In this document: one piece after another, positions 6,564 to 7,848 of the stretch | Numbering within the stretch: position 1 is the first letter of the stretch | Layout of the letters: every line of letters begins with the position of its first letter | Assembly (NCBI GenBank): GCA_023429275.1 | Contig: JAEYWB010000959.1 | Coordinates: 1 to 7,848 of the forward strand | DNA length: 7,848 nucleotides | Reading direction: 5' to 3' | Source: Planctomycetota bacterium | GTDB lineage: Bacteria > Planctomycetota > Planctomycetia > Planctomycetales > Planctomycetaceae | Notes under the pieces: model-generated | Told to the model about the DNA's origin: nothing | The model's database searches: none | What the model saw: only the letters and a program-made list of their open reading frames with translations | Translations under genes and position numbers: made by a program

Positions 6564-7565
6564 ATGGGTGTGGCTTCAGATCCGGTGGCGGCATTGAGGG
6601 TGGTGGAGATCGACGGGATCCGGCTCCATCTGGGGCATCCCGATGCCTCGGGGGGGGAGTGGATCGGTCAGTCCGAAGTCCTGAAGCAGCTCCTCGCCTG
6701 CTGGCTGGTAGTCGATTCCCGCGACCTGCCCCTTGCGCCGCGGCTCGTCGGGGCGCCCGGCATCGGCAAGACGACGCTCGGGATCGCCGCCGCCCGCGCC
6801 CGCAAGCAGGATCTCTATATTTACCAGTGCACGGCGGATACGCGGCCGGAGGACCTCCTGGTGACGCCGGTTCTCGCCGAGAGCGGCAAGATCCAGTACC
6901 AGGCCTCCCCCCTCGTGACGGCGATGATCCGCGGCGGCGTCTGTGTCCTCGACGAGGGGAACCGGATGAACGAGAAGTCCTGGGCGAGCCTCGCCCCGCT
7001 CCTCGATCACCGCCGCTACGTCGAGTCGATCGTCGCCGGGATCACGATCCGGGCGCACGAGAACTTTCGCTGTGCCGTGACGATGAACGAGGACGACTCG
7101 ACCTTCGAGATCCCCGATTACATCCAGAGCCGGCTCCAGCCGACCCTGACGCTCGGCCACCCCGCCCGCCACGACGAACTGGCGATCCTCAAGTACCACC
7201 TGCCGTTCGCCGACGACGAGATGCTGAATCTCACGGTCGAGTTCCTTCAGCAGGCTCACGCGCTGAAGCTCGATTTCTCGACGCGGGACGGCATCAATGT
7301 CCTGAGGTACGCCCTCAAGCGGATCGCAGCCGTCCCGAAGCACCCCCTCGGAAAGGACGTCGCCTGGCGGGAAGCCCTCAAGGCCTGCCTGGGGGACGAA
7401 GCTCTCGACCTGCAGCGACTCGCCGAACGCAAGAAGCAGTCCCTCGGCGGAAACGCTCTCCCGATGGGCCTGGGGGATTTCTTCTTCGATCCGAGCAACC
7501 CGCTTCACCCGGACTACCAGGGGGATGACGACGAAGACGAGGATTCGGAGGACGAAGACGAATGA
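6564..7565 (+). CDS. MoxR-type AAA+ ATPase (AAA_5) with acidic C-terminal tail
   Basis: This 333-residue cytosolic AAA+ protein has Walker A GAPGIGKT (63-70), a [10 protein letters not shown] segment (95-104) typical of MoxR-like proteins, Walker [11 protein letters not shown] (126-135), sensor-1 Asn in VTMNE (172-176) and a likely Arg finger in IQSRLQP (Arg190). MoxR ATPases usually act as chaperones that mature or insert cofactors in partner complexes, often with a VWA-domain protein encoded nearby. No partner is in view, though one could lie to the right. The protein ends in 13 residues of only Asp, Glu and Ser (321-333), which may be a docking tail. The ATG at 6564 is chosen because AAGGGG lies 6 nt upstream; in-frame ATGs at 6513 and 6516 lack a ribosome site. 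The gene is divergent from clpB. Confidence 0.9.
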   Translation: MGVASDPVAALRVVEIDGIRLHLGHPDASGGEWIGQSEVLKQLLACWLVVDSRDLPLAPRLVGAPGIGKTTLGIAAARARKQDLYIYQCTADTRPEDLLVTPVLAESGKIQYQASPLVTAMIRGGVCVLDEGNRMNEKSWASLAPLLDHRRYVESIVAGITIRAHENFRCAVTMNEDDSTFEIPDYIQSRLQPTLTLGHPARHDELAILKYHLPFADDEMLNLTVEFLQQAHALKLDFSTRDGINVLRYALKRIAAVPKHPLGKDVAWREALKACLGDEALDLQRLAERKKQSLGGNALPMGLGDFFFDPSNPLHPDYQGDDDEDEDSEDEDE

Positions 7566-7848
7566 TGCCACGTCCCGACTGTCCGTCACTGCAGACCCCG
7601 GTCGTCCAGGATTGGCCCGGTGAGCCGATCGACTCCGCGCGGAGCGCGGATGGCATCTCTTTCGTGGGGATTCTTCAGGTTTCCTGAATTCTGCCGGGAG
7701 CGATCAGCGAAACTCGCCACTCGAACCTGAAGTTCCCGGGATTTGCGGAAGTCTTCTTGCCTCGTCGAAACGGGAGCATTCATAACGGGCCTCGACCGGA
7801 CAAGCCGGTCCCGGCTGCGCCCGAAGCGTAGCCTCACCGAGGACTCGT
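7566..7848. other. Gene-free right end with small hairpins
   Basis: I see no gene I can support here. Structures present are TCCGCG/CGCGGA (7634-7639 with 7645-7650, 5-nt loop), TTCAGG/CCTGAA (7674-7679 with 7683-7688), a 9-bp inverted pair CTTCAGGTT/AACCTGAAG (7673-7681 with 7724-7732), and GACCGG/CCGGTC (7794-7799 with 7805-7810). The first two could contribute to termination after the MoxR ATPase gene; none has a T-run. A minus-strand frame (7586 to the window end) stays open but shows no recognisable domain. Confidence 0.4.

Noticed and set aside
6576..7589. Long minus-strand open frame opposite the MoxR ATPase gene.
   Set aside because: It is a shadow of a gene with Walker A, Walker B and sensor motifs in the correct order on the plus strand.
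7562..7687. 41-codon frame starting in ATGATG that overlaps the stop of the MoxR ATPase gene.
   Set aside because: The overlap is attractive, but the product has no recognisable character and the frame runs through hairpins; too short to support.
7586..7837. Minus-strand frame open to the right edge, possibly the 3' end of an off-window gene.
   Set aside because: Composition is ambiguous, the only starts are a GTG and an internal ATG without a ribosome site, and no domain is visible. Sequence to the right would decide.

Overview
This GC-rich window looks like chromosomal DNA from a Planctomycetota-type bacterium. That assignment is an inference from codon use, the style of the Rrf2 and protoglobin proteins, and CACAGAG-type intergenic repeats of a kind I associate with that phylum. 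No rRNA, tRNA, CRISPR array, insertion sequence or phage gene is visible. Most of the DNA is ordinary housekeeping and accessory coding sequence.

Layout, left to right. The left edge cuts a minus-strand ABC-transporter ATPase of the LolD/MacB type at its Walker B motif (1-501). A short gene-free stretch with a near-perfect CACAGAG hairpin (677-712) separates it from a minus-strand DUF486 small membrane protein (784-1200). Divergent from that, on the plus strand, is a SUKH (SMI1/KNR4) protein with an ankyrin-like C-terminal part (1327-2073). Its reading frame stays open and coding-like for 37 more codons after the TAG. A hairpin (2195-2222) sits between this gene and a convergent minus-strand protoglobin gene (2238-2813). 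The protoglobin gene is divergent from an Rrf2-family regulator that starts at a GTG (2971-3462). The region between them holds two related dyads whose centres are 42 bp apart. A second, larger CACAGAG inverted repeat (3513-3629) fills the gap between the convergent ends of the regulator gene and a complete clpB (3654-6269, minus strand). Divergent from clpB is a MoxR-type AAA ATPase with an acidic C-terminal tail (6564-7565). The last 283 bases hold no gene I can support.

How the genes work together. The one clear functional module is the divergent Rrf2 regulator and protoglobin pair. A likely Fe-S regulator next to a haem protein, with strong dyads between them, suggests a locally regulated response to NO, O2 or redox change. 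ClpB is the general protein disaggregase and has its own Shine-Dalgarno site and upstream region. The remaining genes look like independent units: the SUKH protein has no toxin partner in view, the ABC ATPase has no permease in view, and the MoxR ATPase has no VWA partner in view. I found no convincing wholly new multi-gene system. The best leads are the regulator and globin operator architecture, the altered Fe-S ligand set of the regulator, and the possible nonsense codon in the SUKH/ankyrin gene.
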